In this document: piece by piece, positions 1 through 8,059 of the stretch | How the letters are laid out: every line of letters starts with the position of its first letter | How positions within the stretch are numbered: the first letter of the stretch is position 1 | From: Flavobacterium kayseriense | GTDB lineage: Bacteria > Bacteroidota > Bacteroidia > Flavobacteriales > Flavobacteriaceae | Direction of reading: 5' to 3' | Length of the DNA stretch: 64,000 bases | NCBI RefSeq assembly: GCF_014305095.1 | Contig: NZ_JACRUI010000005.1 | Coordinates: 186,001-250,000, forward strand | Translations under genes and position numbers: made by a program | Notes under the pieces: generated by a model | Databases searched by the model: none | What the model was told of the DNA's origin: nothing | The model's input: only the letters and a program-made list of their open reading frames with translations

Positions 1-1
1 A

Positions 2-730
2 CATCAGTTGGACTCAGCTCAAATTTTAAAGGAGGCAGATATTACGTCTAAAATAAATTTTAATTTCATCCCCAACTTTTTAAACACAATACTTAATACG
101 GTTAGTATTTTAGGTGTGGCATTAGGATCCATTCTTTTTATCACTTTCTTTTTTTTGAAAGATAGATTAATGTTTGTCGTGGGTTTCAAAAAATTAATTC
201 CTGACAGTCATGAAGACCAAATATTGAATTCATTAGATAAAATAAATCATTTATTGTCTCGTTATTTCATCGGCCTACTGCTGCAGTTATTCATCGTTTT
301 TATATTATATCTAATTGTTTTACTGATTTTTGGCGTAGAGAATGCACTTGTTATTGGCTTTTTGTGCGCCGTGCTTAACATCATACCCTATATTGGCCCT
401 TTGATTGCCTCAGTATTAGCAGCAGTATTAACAATGCTTAGCAATTTAGGTAGTGATTTTCAATCGGAGATTTTACCAACTACTATTTATGTTCTAATTG
501 GCTTTTGGTTAGTTCAAATCATCGATAACAATTTTTCACAACCCATTATATTTTCAAAAAGTGTTAGCTCACATCCCTTAGAAATTTTCCTAATAATATT
601 AATAGCAGGATTCCTTTTTGGAATACTTGGAATGGTTGTAGCAGTTCCACTTTATACCATTATAAAGGTGGTGGCAAAAGAATTTTTTCCAGAAAATCAG
701 CTTATAAAACTACTTACTAAAGATATTTAA
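2..730 (+). CDS. AI-2E family transporter (PerM/UPF0118), 5'-truncated
   Basis: The open frame continues to the left edge of the window, so the N-terminal part of this gene is missing and the TTG at 8 is probably an internal Leu codon. About 240 residues remain. They contain at least five hydrophobic segments, including a pair around residues 85-140 and a long C-terminal one near residues 190-225 that ends in a glycine-rich stretch and a VAVPLYTI motif typical of the AI-2E transporter (PerM) family. These are inner-membrane permeases whose substrates are mostly unproven. The stop lies 2 bases before the next gene, so the two are probably co-transcribed. The family call is fairly secure; the substrate is not inferable. 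Confidence 0.8.
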   Translation, partial: HQLDSAQILKEADITSKINFNFIPNFLNTILNTVSILGVALGSILFITFFFLKDRLMFVVGFKKLIPDSHEDQILNSLDKINHLLSRYFIGLLLQLFIVFILYLIVLLIFGVENALVIGFLCAVLNIIPYIGPLIASVLAAVLTMLSNLGSDFQSEILPTTIYVLIGFWLVQIIDNNFSQPIIFSKSVSSHPLEIFLIILIAGFLFGILGMVVAVPLYTIIKVVAKEFFPENQLIKLLTKDI

Positions 731-732
731 TT

Positions 733-1911
733 TTGGATTTAAAACTTTTAAATGTCGCAGTACAGGACTACATAAATGCTAATATTGGTATTTCAATTTC
801 AACTTTAGCACTCAAAAAAAATCCTTTTCCTGATGTAGAATGGGTCTCAGTCCTACAACAAGTAGAAGCGAAAACGAGGGCCAAAGAAAAGCTACCTACG
901 TGGTTTAATACTAAAGACATTCTATATCCTTCAAAAATTTCAGTAGAACAAACCTCCTCAGAACGCACCGCTAACTACAAATCCACTTTAGTTTCTGGTA
1001 ATTCTTTAATTGACTTAACGGGTGGTTTTGGAGTAGACGATTATTATTTTGCAAAAAAAGTAGAGCATGTTGCACACTGTGAAATTAATCAAGCATTGTC
1101 AGCTATTGTAAAACATAATTTTGATCAATTAAAAACTCAAAACATTAGTTGCTACCTTGGGGATAGCTCAGAGACTTTGGTGCGCTTACATCAAAAATGG
1201 GATTGGATTTACATCGATCCTTCTCGAAGAAGCGATGCTAAAGGAAAAGTTTTTTTGCTAAAGGATTGTTTACCCAATGTACCAGTAAATCTTGAAAATT
1301 ACTTCAAGTATGCAAATTCCATTTTAATAAAAACAGCACCCTTATTAGACCTCAAAGCGGGCTTATCTGAACTTCAAAATGTACAAACCATACATGTTAT
1401 AGCTTTAGAGAATGAAGTAAAGGAGCTACTATGGGAGTTGCACAAAGGATATATGGGAAATACAAACATTAAAACAGTTAATCTGGTAAAGGAGGAAACG
1501 GAAAAATTTGAATTTGTTTTAAATGAAAATAAAGAAGTAGCATCTTACAGTCTTCCGCAAAGTTATTTGTATGAACCCAATAGTGCGATTATGAAATCTG
1601 GAGGCTTTGACGAAGTTAGCACCGTTTATAAAATTAATAAACTTCACAAGCATTCTCATTTGTACACAACGGATGTACTGATTAATTTTCCTGGTCGAAA
1701 ATTTAAAATTAATCAAGTTTTTAATTACAATAAAACGGAAATGAAAAGTTTTCTAAGCGGAAAACAAGCTAATATTACAACACGAAATTTTCCTGATACC
1801 GTAGAAAGTATTCGGAAAAAATGGAAAATAAAAGATGGAGGAAACTCGTATTGTTTTTTTACAACTGATGAAAACAACAATAAAATAGTTTTAATTTGCA
1901 CCAAAATATAA
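733..1911 (+). CDS. Class I SAM-dependent methyltransferase with THUMP-like C-terminal domain
   Basis: The 392-residue protein carries a Rossmann-type SAM-binding motif I (LIDLTGGFGVD, residues 92-102), an acidic residue after strand 2 near 117, and a DPSRR motif at 162-166 where N6/RNA methyltransferases carry their catalytic DPP/NPP-like motif. The last 100 residues resemble the THUMP-like domain found in flavobacterial homologues. A nucleic-acid substrate is likely but not shown. The start is a TTG; no ATG or GTG lies upstream in frame before the previous stop, and the N-terminus beginning Met-Asp-Leu-Lys-Leu-Leu fits relatives as I recall them. It follows the permease by 2 bases and overlaps nothing. 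Confidence 0.8.
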   Translation: MDLKLLNVAVQDYINANIGISISTLALKKNPFPDVEWVSVLQQVEAKTRAKEKLPTWFNTKDILYPSKISVEQTSSERTANYKSTLVSGNSLIDLTGGFGVDDYYFAKKVEHVAHCEINQALSAIVKHNFDQLKTQNISCYLGDSSETLVRLHQKWDWIYIDPSRRSDAKGKVFLLKDCLPNVPVNLENYFKYANSILIKTAPLLDLKAGLSELQNVQTIHVIALENEVKELLWELHKGYMGNTNIKTVNLVKEETEKFEFVLNENKEVASYSLPQSYLYEPNSAIMKSGGFDEVSTVYKINKLHKHSHLYTTDVLINFPGRKFKINQVFNYNKTEMKSFLSGKQANITTRNFPDTVESIRKKWKIKDGGNSYCFFTTDENNNKIVLICTKI

Positions 1912-1916
1912 GTATC

Positions 1917-2483
1917 ATGAAACAACTAATTACGCTTACTTTTTTTTTACTATCGATAGTAATGAATGCTCAGGTACCATGTGACTACAGCACCAATGTA
2001 AAGGACTCTCTAGGCATCTACAAGGAAACGAAAGCATACCTCATGAGCGAAAAGAATTTTGGTGACAATTCGAGCTATATTTTTAACACTTTAACTTATG
2101 ATGATGGTTTAATGATCCTGAATGTTCAACTAATCCAAAAAAGTAATGTTTTTATAAAGGCTAATTGTTTCGATAAAAACTCAAAGCTATATCTGCAATT
2201 AGACAATGGAAAAATAATTACCTTATTGCATACCGATCAAGAAAATTGCGGCACCTTACTTCGAGATAACAAAGACTTTGACAATAGGTTGACTGTTGGT
2301 ACCTTTTTATTTTTAAAAGGAACTATCGAAGACTTAAAAAGTTCTCCTGTATCTCTTATGAGGATTAAGTTTGCAACAGGAATGGAAGATTTTGTAATAA
2401 AAAAAGAAATAAAATCAGAGATGGATGGCTCAATTTTTTATCCTGAAAAATATTTTATGAACTATTTAAAATGTGTTGAATAA
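1917..2483 (+). CDS. Secreted protein of unknown function
   Basis: I chose the ATG at 1917 because it gives a clean signal peptide (MKQLITLTFFLLSIVMNA, cleavage probably after residue 18); a frame-extended start at 1896 would overlap the upstream gene. The mature protein has about 170 residues, is probably beta-rich, and contains four or more cysteines (for example near the mature N-terminus, in NCF, in ENCG and in LKCVE at the C-terminus), so periplasmic disulfides are plausible. I do not recognise a family. It starts 5 bases after the methyltransferase stop, and its own stop lies only 4 bases from the convergent dipeptidase gene, leaving no room for a terminator. Confidence 0.7.
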   Translation: MKQLITLTFFLLSIVMNAQVPCDYSTNVKDSLGIYKETKAYLMSEKNFGDNSSYIFNTLTYDDGLMILNVQLIQKSNVFIKANCFDKNSKLYLQLDNGKIITLLHTDQENCGTLLRDNKDFDNRLTVGTFLFLKGTIEDLKSSPVSLMRIKFATGMEDFVIKKEIKSEMDGSIFYPEKYFMNYLKCVE

Positions 2484-2487
2484 TTTA

Positions 2488-3138
2488 TTAATTACAATCC
2501 CATTTTTTGTTAGAAACATTGTCTTTCAATCCAGCCTTCAAATTATAATGCCACCATTCTGAATCAAAAGAATTGAATTCATTTGCAATCATTATTTTTT
2601 TTAGTAATCGCCTATTGTCTTTTACTTTTTGAGGTGATTTTGAATAGGTGTGACTGGCTTCAATTCCGAAAAAATCAAAATCGGTTCCCATATCCAGCTC
2701 TTTACCGCTTTTATCCACCAATGTAATATCAACTGCTCCACCCCTATTATGTATGGATCCTTTTGATGGATCGGCTACGTACTTTGGATTTGAAACGATT
2801 GCCCACATTTTCTTTTGGATATCTAACGGACGGTAACAATCAAATAATTTGATGCGTAATCCCTGTTTCAGGAATTCTTTATTTGCTTTTACTAATGCCT
2901 CTACTGTTTTTAATCTTAAAAAGCACTCGGCACAGTCATACACTTGCGCTTTTAAAAAATTATCTGATGTTGCGTATTTCATATCATAAACAAAATCCGT
3001 ACTATAATCCTTCAAATTGACAAAAGTAGAATCGACACTACTTCTTCTTGCTGATTCGATACTAACTTCTTGAGATTTACAAGAGAAACTAGCTAAACAA
3101 AGGACAATGAGACCTATAAATTTTAAAAGAGTTTGCAT
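2488..3138 (-). CDS. VanX/DdpX-like D-Ala-D-Ala dipeptidase, lipoprotein (peptidase M15D)
   Basis: The 216-residue protein has a lipobox ending at Cys20 (LASFSC), so it should be anchored to a membrane facing the periplasm. The M15D catalytic set is visible: Arg103 in CYRP, the zinc ligands His130 and Asp137 in the SxHxxGxAxD motif, and Glu194 with His197 in EWWHY. Enzymes of this family hydrolyse D-Ala-D-Ala dipeptides. VanX proper is cytoplasmic and serves vancomycin resistance, whereas exported versions such as this more likely recycle peptidoglycan dipeptides. There are no vanH or vanA neighbours, so I do not call it a resistance gene. Two extra cysteines at 69 and 72 are notable. Confidence 0.88.
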   Translation of the reverse strand: MQTLLKFIGLIVLCLASFSCKSQEVSIESARRSSVDSTFVNLKDYSTDFVYDMKYATSDNFLKAQVYDCAECFLRLKTVEALVKANKEFLKQGLRIKLFDCYRPLDIQKKMWAIVSNPKYVADPSKGSIHNRGGAVDITLVDKSGKELDMGTDFDFFGIEASHTYSKSPQKVKDNRRLLKKIMIANEFNSFDSEWWHYNLKAGLKDNVSNKKWDCN

Positions 3139-3281
3139 ATCTTGATTTTTTATAAAAATAATTTAAAATAAAACACATTAGTAAAAACTGAGATTAATTT
3201 GTGTCCAAACAGTAAAGACCTTCATTATTTTGCAATGAAATGTCTATTTTCTACAAAAGATTACTATTTCATCAATAAACT

Positions 3282-4139
3282 CTATTTTACATATTTGTCA
3301 ATCATATACTTTGTGATCGGTTTTAGCGGTTTATTATTTTCAGGATTAAATCCAGGACAGTTATAAAACTCTAATTGGTCACCATTTTTACAATACCACA
3401 CAATCGCTTTTTTATCTTTAAAAAAAGTTGTGGTATCGCTAACTTGTATCTTTTTAAACTGAAGCATATTTTTATTGAGAGTCATTTTAGTACTCACACC
3501 TAAAACACCAAAAGATTCATTTTCTTCACAGTCAACTATTTCATAATGATTCCCCTGCCACTGCATACAACTTTCCTTAGACAATATATAATAACCAATC
3601 CCACTAAACATCAAAGTCATTAAAACAGCTATTACAATATATTTATAAGTAACATTTACTTGATAGCTATTCTTTCTACTACTAAGCTTTGGTGAACTAA
3701 CAATGGAATTATGAGCAACATTTGATTGCTTTTTTACTTCATCAAAATGTTTATCACTTATACTAAAAACTTCCATATTCGGTGCTTTACAAAACTTCGT
3801 AAAAGGTCTTAAATCGAATCCTACTAAAATAGCAGCCATGTTTAATGCTTCAATATCCGTCAGGACAGTCTCTCCTTTAAAAAAAGTTTCAATCGGTCGG
3901 AATTTATCTGTCACTCCCTTTAATTTATTACCAACGCTGGGATTAAAATCAAAACCACAAAAAATCTCAAAACTTTTTAAATCATCTTGGTTTGAAATGT
4001 CTTTAAATAATTCGAAACATAAATTTCTAAGTTTTGCTCGCGACGTTAATAGTAAATAACTACTATTTGTTCCTTCTTTTTCTAAATCATATTTGCTTTT
4101 TATAGCTCTTCTGTACTCATCTAAATTATTACTTACCAT
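3282..4139 (-). CDS. Flavobacterial single-pass membrane protein of unknown function
   Basis: The 285-residue protein has a hydrophilic N-terminal domain (residues 1-160) with no signal peptide, one transmembrane helix at about 166-187, and a C-terminal domain of about 95 residues that begins with a CMQWQGNHYE motif and contains three more cysteines. The positive lysines before the helix predict that the N-terminal domain is cytoplasmic and the C-terminal domain periplasmic, a topology reminiscent of a signalling or anti-sigma protein. I recall similar uncharacterised proteins in Flavobacterium genomes but no assigned function. The gene is transcribed alone, with a short repeat region upstream of its start. 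Confidence 0.7.
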   Translation of the reverse strand: MVSNNLDEYRRAIKSKYDLEKEGTNSSYLLLTSRAKLRNLCFELFKDISNQDDLKSFEIFCGFDFNPSVGNKLKGVTDKFRPIETFFKGETVLTDIEALNMAAILVGFDLRPFTKFCKAPNMEVFSISDKHFDEVKKQSNVAHNSIVSSPKLSSRKNSYQVNVTYKYIVIAVLMTLMFSGIGYYILSKESCMQWQGNHYEIVDCEENESFGVLGVSTKMTLNKNMLQFKKIQVSDTTTFFKDKKAIVWYCKNGDQLEFYNCPGFNPENNKPLKPITKYMIDKYVK

Positions 4140-4461
4140 ATACCACTTGGAATTTTAAGGAAATCATAGGAATTAAAGGAATCATCGGAATTCCATATAA
4201 AATTAGCATTACAAGCACCCTTCCTTTGTAACAGAAATTGTTATTGCTCTATTTCGCGATAAGAACAAATGTACAAAACAACTTCTAAAAAAGTGCTATG
4301 CTGTAAGCCTGTAAGATTATTTAGGAAGTATAATCTGATTGCTTTTCAACACTTCACTTCACTTCCCAAAATTAGTAATTAACATAACGGTTTCCACTTA
4401 AAACTATTCGATCTAAACTCTCGAACGGCCAAACCTATGACCCATTTTTAAAAAGATAAAT
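4140..4461. other. Gene-free region between divergent genes
   Basis: This 322-base interval separates the minus-strand membrane protein from the plus-strand small lipoprotein. At 4149-4194, just upstream of the minus-strand start, five GGAA-containing words recur at spacings of about 10 to 14 bases and end in GGAATTCC. That spacing, near one helical turn, is compatible with a regulator binding array but is unproven. The rest is AT-rich and I see no RNA gene or strong terminator in it. Confidence 0.5.
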
Positions 4462-4668
4462 ATGAAAAAAATATTTTTTATAGCTGTAACTGCTATTATT
4501 AGTAGCTTATTACTGTCCTGTGAAGCACCTGCAATTGAGGAGTTAAATTCGCAAGCAACTACTCAAGTAGTTAAGAGAGAATCCCTAAATGTTAATGGTA
4601 CGGATCCAGTTGCCGATGATGGACCTGGAGATAATGTCATTGTCATTTTGCCTCCAAAAAAACCGTAA
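4462..4668 (+). CDS. Small lipoprotein (68 aa) upstream of a sensor kinase
   Basis: This short frame encodes a signal peptide with a lipobox ending at Cys20 (SSLLLSC) and a mature peptide of only about 49 residues. The mature part is acidic in the middle (DPVADDGPGDN) and ends with a proline/lysine tail (ILPPKKP). A purine-rich stretch precedes the ATG. It sits 52 bases before the start of the TPR histidine kinase on the same strand. I infer it is co-expressed with the kinase and could be a signal, ligand or accessory of it. The size and composition are directly visible; the role is speculation. No enzyme domain fits in so short a chain. Confidence 0.65.
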   Translation: MKKIFFIAVTAIISSLLLSCEAPAIEELNSQATTQVVKRESLNVNGTDPVADDGPGDNVIVILPPKKP

Positions 4669-4720
4669 TGAAAGGCAATATATTATATTAAAACAGTATT
4701 TTCGGGGAAAGAAACTTAAA

Positions 4721-6439
4721 ATGTTACGATCCCCGATTTTTATTTTCCTAGTCTACCTTTGTCTTGCTTCTTGCAAGCAAAAAAGCTCTAATTCTTCAAT
4801 ACTAGAAAAGCAAGAAGAAACCCAAGAACAGCTAATAGCTACTAAATATTCTGAAAAAGCAGATACTTTTTATTACACTAAAAAATTTGATAGTGCCTTA
4901 TTTTATTATTCAAAATCTAAAGAAATTTTTGAATCAGAAAAAGACTCCTTGTATAGCGCTTACAACTTGATTCAGATTGCAAGAATACAGCAAACTTTTG
5001 GAGATTACAACAGCAGTGAGGAGACTTTAACAGAAGCATTACCCTTCATACAAAAAGACCCTACATACCTTTTAGCTACTAATAACTTGTTAGGAATCGC
5101 AGCAAAAGAACTTAATAATTATACCGATGCCATCAACTATTATAAAGAGGTAGTTAAACAAACTTCTAATACAGTTTTAAAAACGGCCCCACTAAACAAC
5201 ATAGCTGCAGTTGCAATTGAACAAAAGCAATATGTAAAAGCTATAGAGCTTCTGGAACCTATCTATAAACTTAATATTCTAGATACCTTACCGACCCAGA
5301 GAGCAGGAATCATTGACAATCTAGGATTTGCTTATTTCAAGAACAACCAATCCAAAAAAGGACTGACTTACATGAATAATGCCTTATCCATAAGATTGAA
5401 TAACGGCGATACTTATGGCAGCATAGAAAGTTACTTACACCTTGCCGACTTTTACAAAAACAAAAATAATACACAAGCCACCAAGTATGCTGAAGAAGCT
5501 TATGAAACAGCTACAATGCATCAAAGTGTGGATGATCGATTAGAAGCACTTCAGTACTTGATGTCTAATAATAGTGCATTAGGAACCAACTACTATGCCT
5601 CTGAATTTATCAGATTAAATGATAGTATCAAGAGAATAAGAAACAACGCTAAAAATCAATTTGCCAAAATTAAATATGATTCGAGAAAAGCCACTTTAGA
5701 AAATGTACAAATAAAGGCACAAAGAGCAGAAACGCTGCTATTATTAGAAACTGAAAAAATCCAGAAATACCTACTTTATTTTATATTATCTATTGTACTA
5801 GTATCAATAATCGCGCTTATTAACTACTTCAAAAACAAAAACATAAGGGAACGTATACAAGCAGCCTACAGCACAGAAACTAGAATTTCTAAAAAATTAC
5901 ATGACGAGTTAGCAAATGATGTGTTTTATACCATGACTTTTGCAGAAACACAAGATTTACAAAATCCAGAAAAAAAAGAAACATTACTAAATAACCTAGA
6001 CCTAATTTATGCTAGAACCCGAAACCTATCTAAAGAAAATAGTCCGATTGAAGTAGGCGAAAATTACGAGTACCTATTAAAACAAATGCTTACAAATTAT
6101 AAAAGTAAAAACACAGAAATTATTATCAAAAACGGGAAACCTATTAATTGGTCTGCCCTAACTTCCGAAAAAAAGATTGCTATCCAACGCGTTTTACAAG
6201 AATTTATGGTAAATATGAAAAAATATAGCCAAGCTAGCTTTGTTGTTATTGGTTTTGATTTAGTCCAAAATACCATAAAAATAAGCTACTCCGACAATGG
6301 AATTGGTTTTGCTGAAAAATTAATTTTAAAAAATGGACTACAAAATGTGGAAAACCGTATTCACGCCGTTAACGGAATAGTTACTTTTGAATCCGAACCT
6401 AATAAAGGTTTTCGAGCGACAATTTCATTACCAAAATAA
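4721..6439 (+). CDS. TPR-containing sensor histidine kinase (HisKA_3-like)
   Basis: I place the start at 4721 because it yields a short hydrophobic leader with a lipobox-like LASC near residue 18; an open frame extending back to 4589 would run through the lipoprotein gene. The 572-residue protein has an N-terminal periplasmic region of TPR-like helical repeats (about 45-320), a coiled segment, one transmembrane helix near 348-366, then a cytoplasmic kinase core. His394 in KLHDELAND is the likely phosphorylation site, in the style of NarX/DesK kinases. The ATPase domain shows DNGIGF and a late glycine-containing lid. It is followed after 6 bases by its response regulator. Confidence 0.85.
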   Translation: MLRSPIFIFLVYLCLASCKQKSSNSSILEKQEETQEQLIATKYSEKADTFYYTKKFDSALFYYSKSKEIFESEKDSLYSAYNLIQIARIQQTFGDYNSSEETLTEALPFIQKDPTYLLATNNLLGIAAKELNNYTDAINYYKEVVKQTSNTVLKTAPLNNIAAVAIEQKQYVKAIELLEPIYKLNILDTLPTQRAGIIDNLGFAYFKNNQSKKGLTYMNNALSIRLNNGDTYGSIESYLHLADFYKNKNNTQATKYAEEAYETATMHQSVDDRLEALQYLMSNNSALGTNYYASEFIRLNDSIKRIRNNAKNQFAKIKYDSRKATLENVQIKAQRAETLLLLETEKIQKYLLYFILSIVLVSIIALINYFKNKNIRERIQAAYSTETRISKKLHDELANDVFYTMTFAETQDLQNPEKKETLLNNLDLIYARTRNLSKENSPIEVGENYEYLLKQMLTNYKSKNTEIIIKNGKPINWSALTSEKKIAIQRVLQEFMVNMKKYSQASFVVIGFDLVQNTIKISYSDNGIGFAEKLILKNGLQNVENRIHAVNGIVTFESEPNKGFRATISLPK

Positions 6440-6445
6440 TAGAAC

Positions 6446-7114
6446 ATGTTTACAAAAGTCCTAATAGCTGATGACATCGATTTTAATGATTTAGGAGCAG
6501 CACAAATTCTTAATGAGTTAGATGTTGAGGAGGTACAATATGCAAAATATTGCGATGAAGCTTTACTAAAAATTAAAAAAGCTGCACTGGACAATCAACC
6601 TTATCAATTACTGATTTCAGACCTTTCCTTCAAAGCAGATCACAATAAAAACCAGCTCAACTCTGGAGAAGAATTAATACAAGCCGTTAGAGCAATCTAT
6701 CCTGATATTAAAATTATCGTTTTTTCGATCGAAGATCGCTTCCATCGTATTAAACTCCTGTTTGAAGAATTACAAGTAAATGGCTATGTCTTAAAAGGCC
6801 GAAATACAATGTATGACTTAAAAATCGCGATTCAAAAAGCCTTTAATAACCAATCAGAAAATATTTCTGCTGAGTTGCAGCATCTATTTCAAGACAAAAC
6901 AACGAGCGAAATCAATAACTATGATGTACTACTTATCAAGAATTTATCCATAGGGATCTCACAAGAAAGTATGGAAACCGTATTTAAAGAAGCTGGCATT
7001 ACCCCTAATAGTAAAAGTTCCATCGAAAAACACATCAATAAACTCAAAATATACTTTAAAGCAAATAATACAGTCCATTTAGTGTCCATTGCAAAAGATC
7101 TTGGAATAATTTAA
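6446..7114 (+). CDS. Response regulator with LuxR-like C-terminal domain
   Basis: The 222-residue protein has a receiver domain (about 1-125) with the acidic pair in IADD, the phospho-acceptor Asp in ISDLSF, a conserved Ser in VFSIED and Lys in VLKGR. The last 65 residues align in pattern with a GerE/LuxR helix-turn-helix, from a KNLSIGIS segment to a C-terminal KDLGII, although it is divergent. The gene begins 6 bases after the TPR kinase, so the two form a two-component system. Targets are unknown. A strong terminator follows, closing the small lipoprotein, kinase and regulator unit. Confidence 0.85.
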   Translation: MFTKVLIADDIDFNDLGAAQILNELDVEEVQYAKYCDEALLKIKKAALDNQPYQLLISDLSFKADHNKNQLNSGEELIQAVRAIYPDIKIIVFSIEDRFHRIKLLFEELQVNGYVLKGRNTMYDLKIAIQKAFNNQSENISAELQHLFQDKTTSEINNYDVLLIKNLSIGISQESMETVFKEAGITPNSKSSIEKHINKLKIYFKANNTVHLVSIAKDLGII

Positions 7115-7140
7115 AACCAAACCTAAACTTCAAACCTAAA

Positions 7141-7168
7141 AAAGCTCCTAATTCAAGGAGCTTTTTTT
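7141..7168 (+). terminator. Rho-independent terminator after the response regulator
   Basis: A 9-base stem (AAAGCTCCT pairing with AGGAGCTTT) with a 6-base loop is followed by a run of T, 27 bases after the response regulator stop. Confidence 0.85.
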
Positions 7169-7555
7169 ATTATAATTTAATGAATTGGTAATCTACATTT
7201 TTTGGCGCATCCTTGTTGCACAGCGATACATTAAATTACGCTAATAGTACAAGCGACAATGTCGAGCTGTCCGCTATATCTTTTTATTTAGCTCTACTCC
7301 TACCGATATCTAGCTAAATAAAAAGGATGTCACTTCCATCTCTTGCGCAAATACATTACCCCTAAAACACGTACAATTGCATTAAAACAAAACTTAGATC
7401 ATTATTATCTAATTATTTTTATCGATTATGGTTTCTCGTAAGGCAATCGTTTTTTATGGCAGTAAGTTTGAAAATAATTGAACACTAACAATATATAGGG
7501 CGAGTAACTAAAAATCCATAAGAGTAAGACAAAATTAATTTACAAACATAATAGC
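7169..7555. other. Gene-free region carrying hairpin repeat copy A
   Basis: This 387-base interval contains no credible gene. Its centre (7266-7340) is the first of three copies of the hairpin repeat listed separately. The remaining 200 bases before the next lipoprotein are AT-rich with no clear promoter match. Confidence 0.6.
7266..7340 (-). repeat. Hairpin repeat, copy A
   Basis: Read on the minus strand, a left flank GATGGAAGTGACATC leads into a perfect 14-base stem (7312-7325 pairs with 7280-7293), an 18-base loop, and a right flank ATATAGCGGACAGC. The flanks match the copies at 29587 and 51638, whereas the stem sequence does not. This is the pattern of a palindromic intergenic element common in Flavobacterium genomes. 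Confidence 0.7.
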
Positions 7556-7921
7556 ATGAAAAAAATTTTATTTTTCGTTTCACTTTCATTAGTGCTAACC
7601 TTGGGAAGTTGTGGCGGAAGAGCATCAGTAATGGGAAACTCTAACATGAGTCAAACTAATGTAGAGTTATCTAAAAAGAATTTTAATATACTTGGAAAGG
7701 TTTCAGGTGTATCATCAAATACTTATATTCTAGGTATAGGAGGTTCAGCTAACCGTGCGTTATTGGAAAAAGCCAAGAACGAAAGGATGAAAACTGCAAA
7801 CTTAAGCGGTTCAAAAGCAATAGTTAATGTAACTTATGACAAGCATTTTAACGGCTTCTTCCCATTCTACTCTAAAGTTACAATTACGGCATCTGCCAAC
7901 ATTGCTGAATTTACAGAATAA
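7556..7921 (+). CDS. Small lipoprotein, possibly DUF6567-like
   Basis: The 121-residue protein has a signal peptide and lipobox ending at Cys19 (TLGSC), then a glycine-rich stretch and a domain of about 90 residues that includes GIGGSANRALLEKAKNERM and an alternating beta pattern towards the C-terminus. From memory it resembles the small Bacteroidota lipoproteins grouped as DUF6567, but I am not certain of that assignment. It should be exported and lipid-anchored. It stands alone, with a perfect inverted repeat just after its stop. Confidence 0.7.
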   Translation: MKKILFFVSLSLVLTLGSCGGRASVMGNSNMSQTNVELSKKNFNILGKVSGVSSNTYILGIGGSANRALLEKAKNERMKTANLSGSKAIVNVTYDKHFNGFFPFYSKVTITASANIAEFTE

Positions 7922-7929
7922 TCATATTG

Positions 7930-7959
7930 CTTCGTGTGGTCGTTAAAATCCACACGAAG
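7930..7959 (+). terminator. Stem-loop after the lipoprotein gene, weak U-tract
   Basis: A perfect 10-base stem (CTTCGTGTGG with CCACACGAAG) and a 10-base loop lie 8 bases after the stop. No long T run follows, so it may be a poor terminator or an mRNA 3' stabilising structure. Confidence 0.5.
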
Positions 7960-7993
7960 TAACTTTAAAATTACTTATCATTTTAGATAATTT

Positions 7994-8025
7994 TTTGTTA
8001 TAGCTGATACAAACAACTAACTTTG
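7994..8025 (+). promoter_or_regulatory. Bacteroidota-type promoter for the nuclease-fold gene
   Basis: A TTTG at 7994-7997 is separated by 20 bases from TAACTTTG at 8018-8025, which fits the TTTG/TAnnTTTG promoter of the Bacteroidota primary sigma factor. The likely transcript start lies about 30 bases before the ATG at 8060. Confidence 0.6.
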
Positions 8026-8059
8026 AAAACGCTGTAAATTAAAAACTATGATTGATACA

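Noticed and set aside
2488-3138. Vancomycin resistance locus
   Set aside because: Only the VanX-like gene is present. There are no vanH, vanA, vanS or vanR neighbours.
4589-4720. N-terminal extension of the TPR kinase
   Set aside because: The open frame overlaps the small lipoprotein gene in another frame, whereas the ATG at 4721 gives a proper leader sequence.
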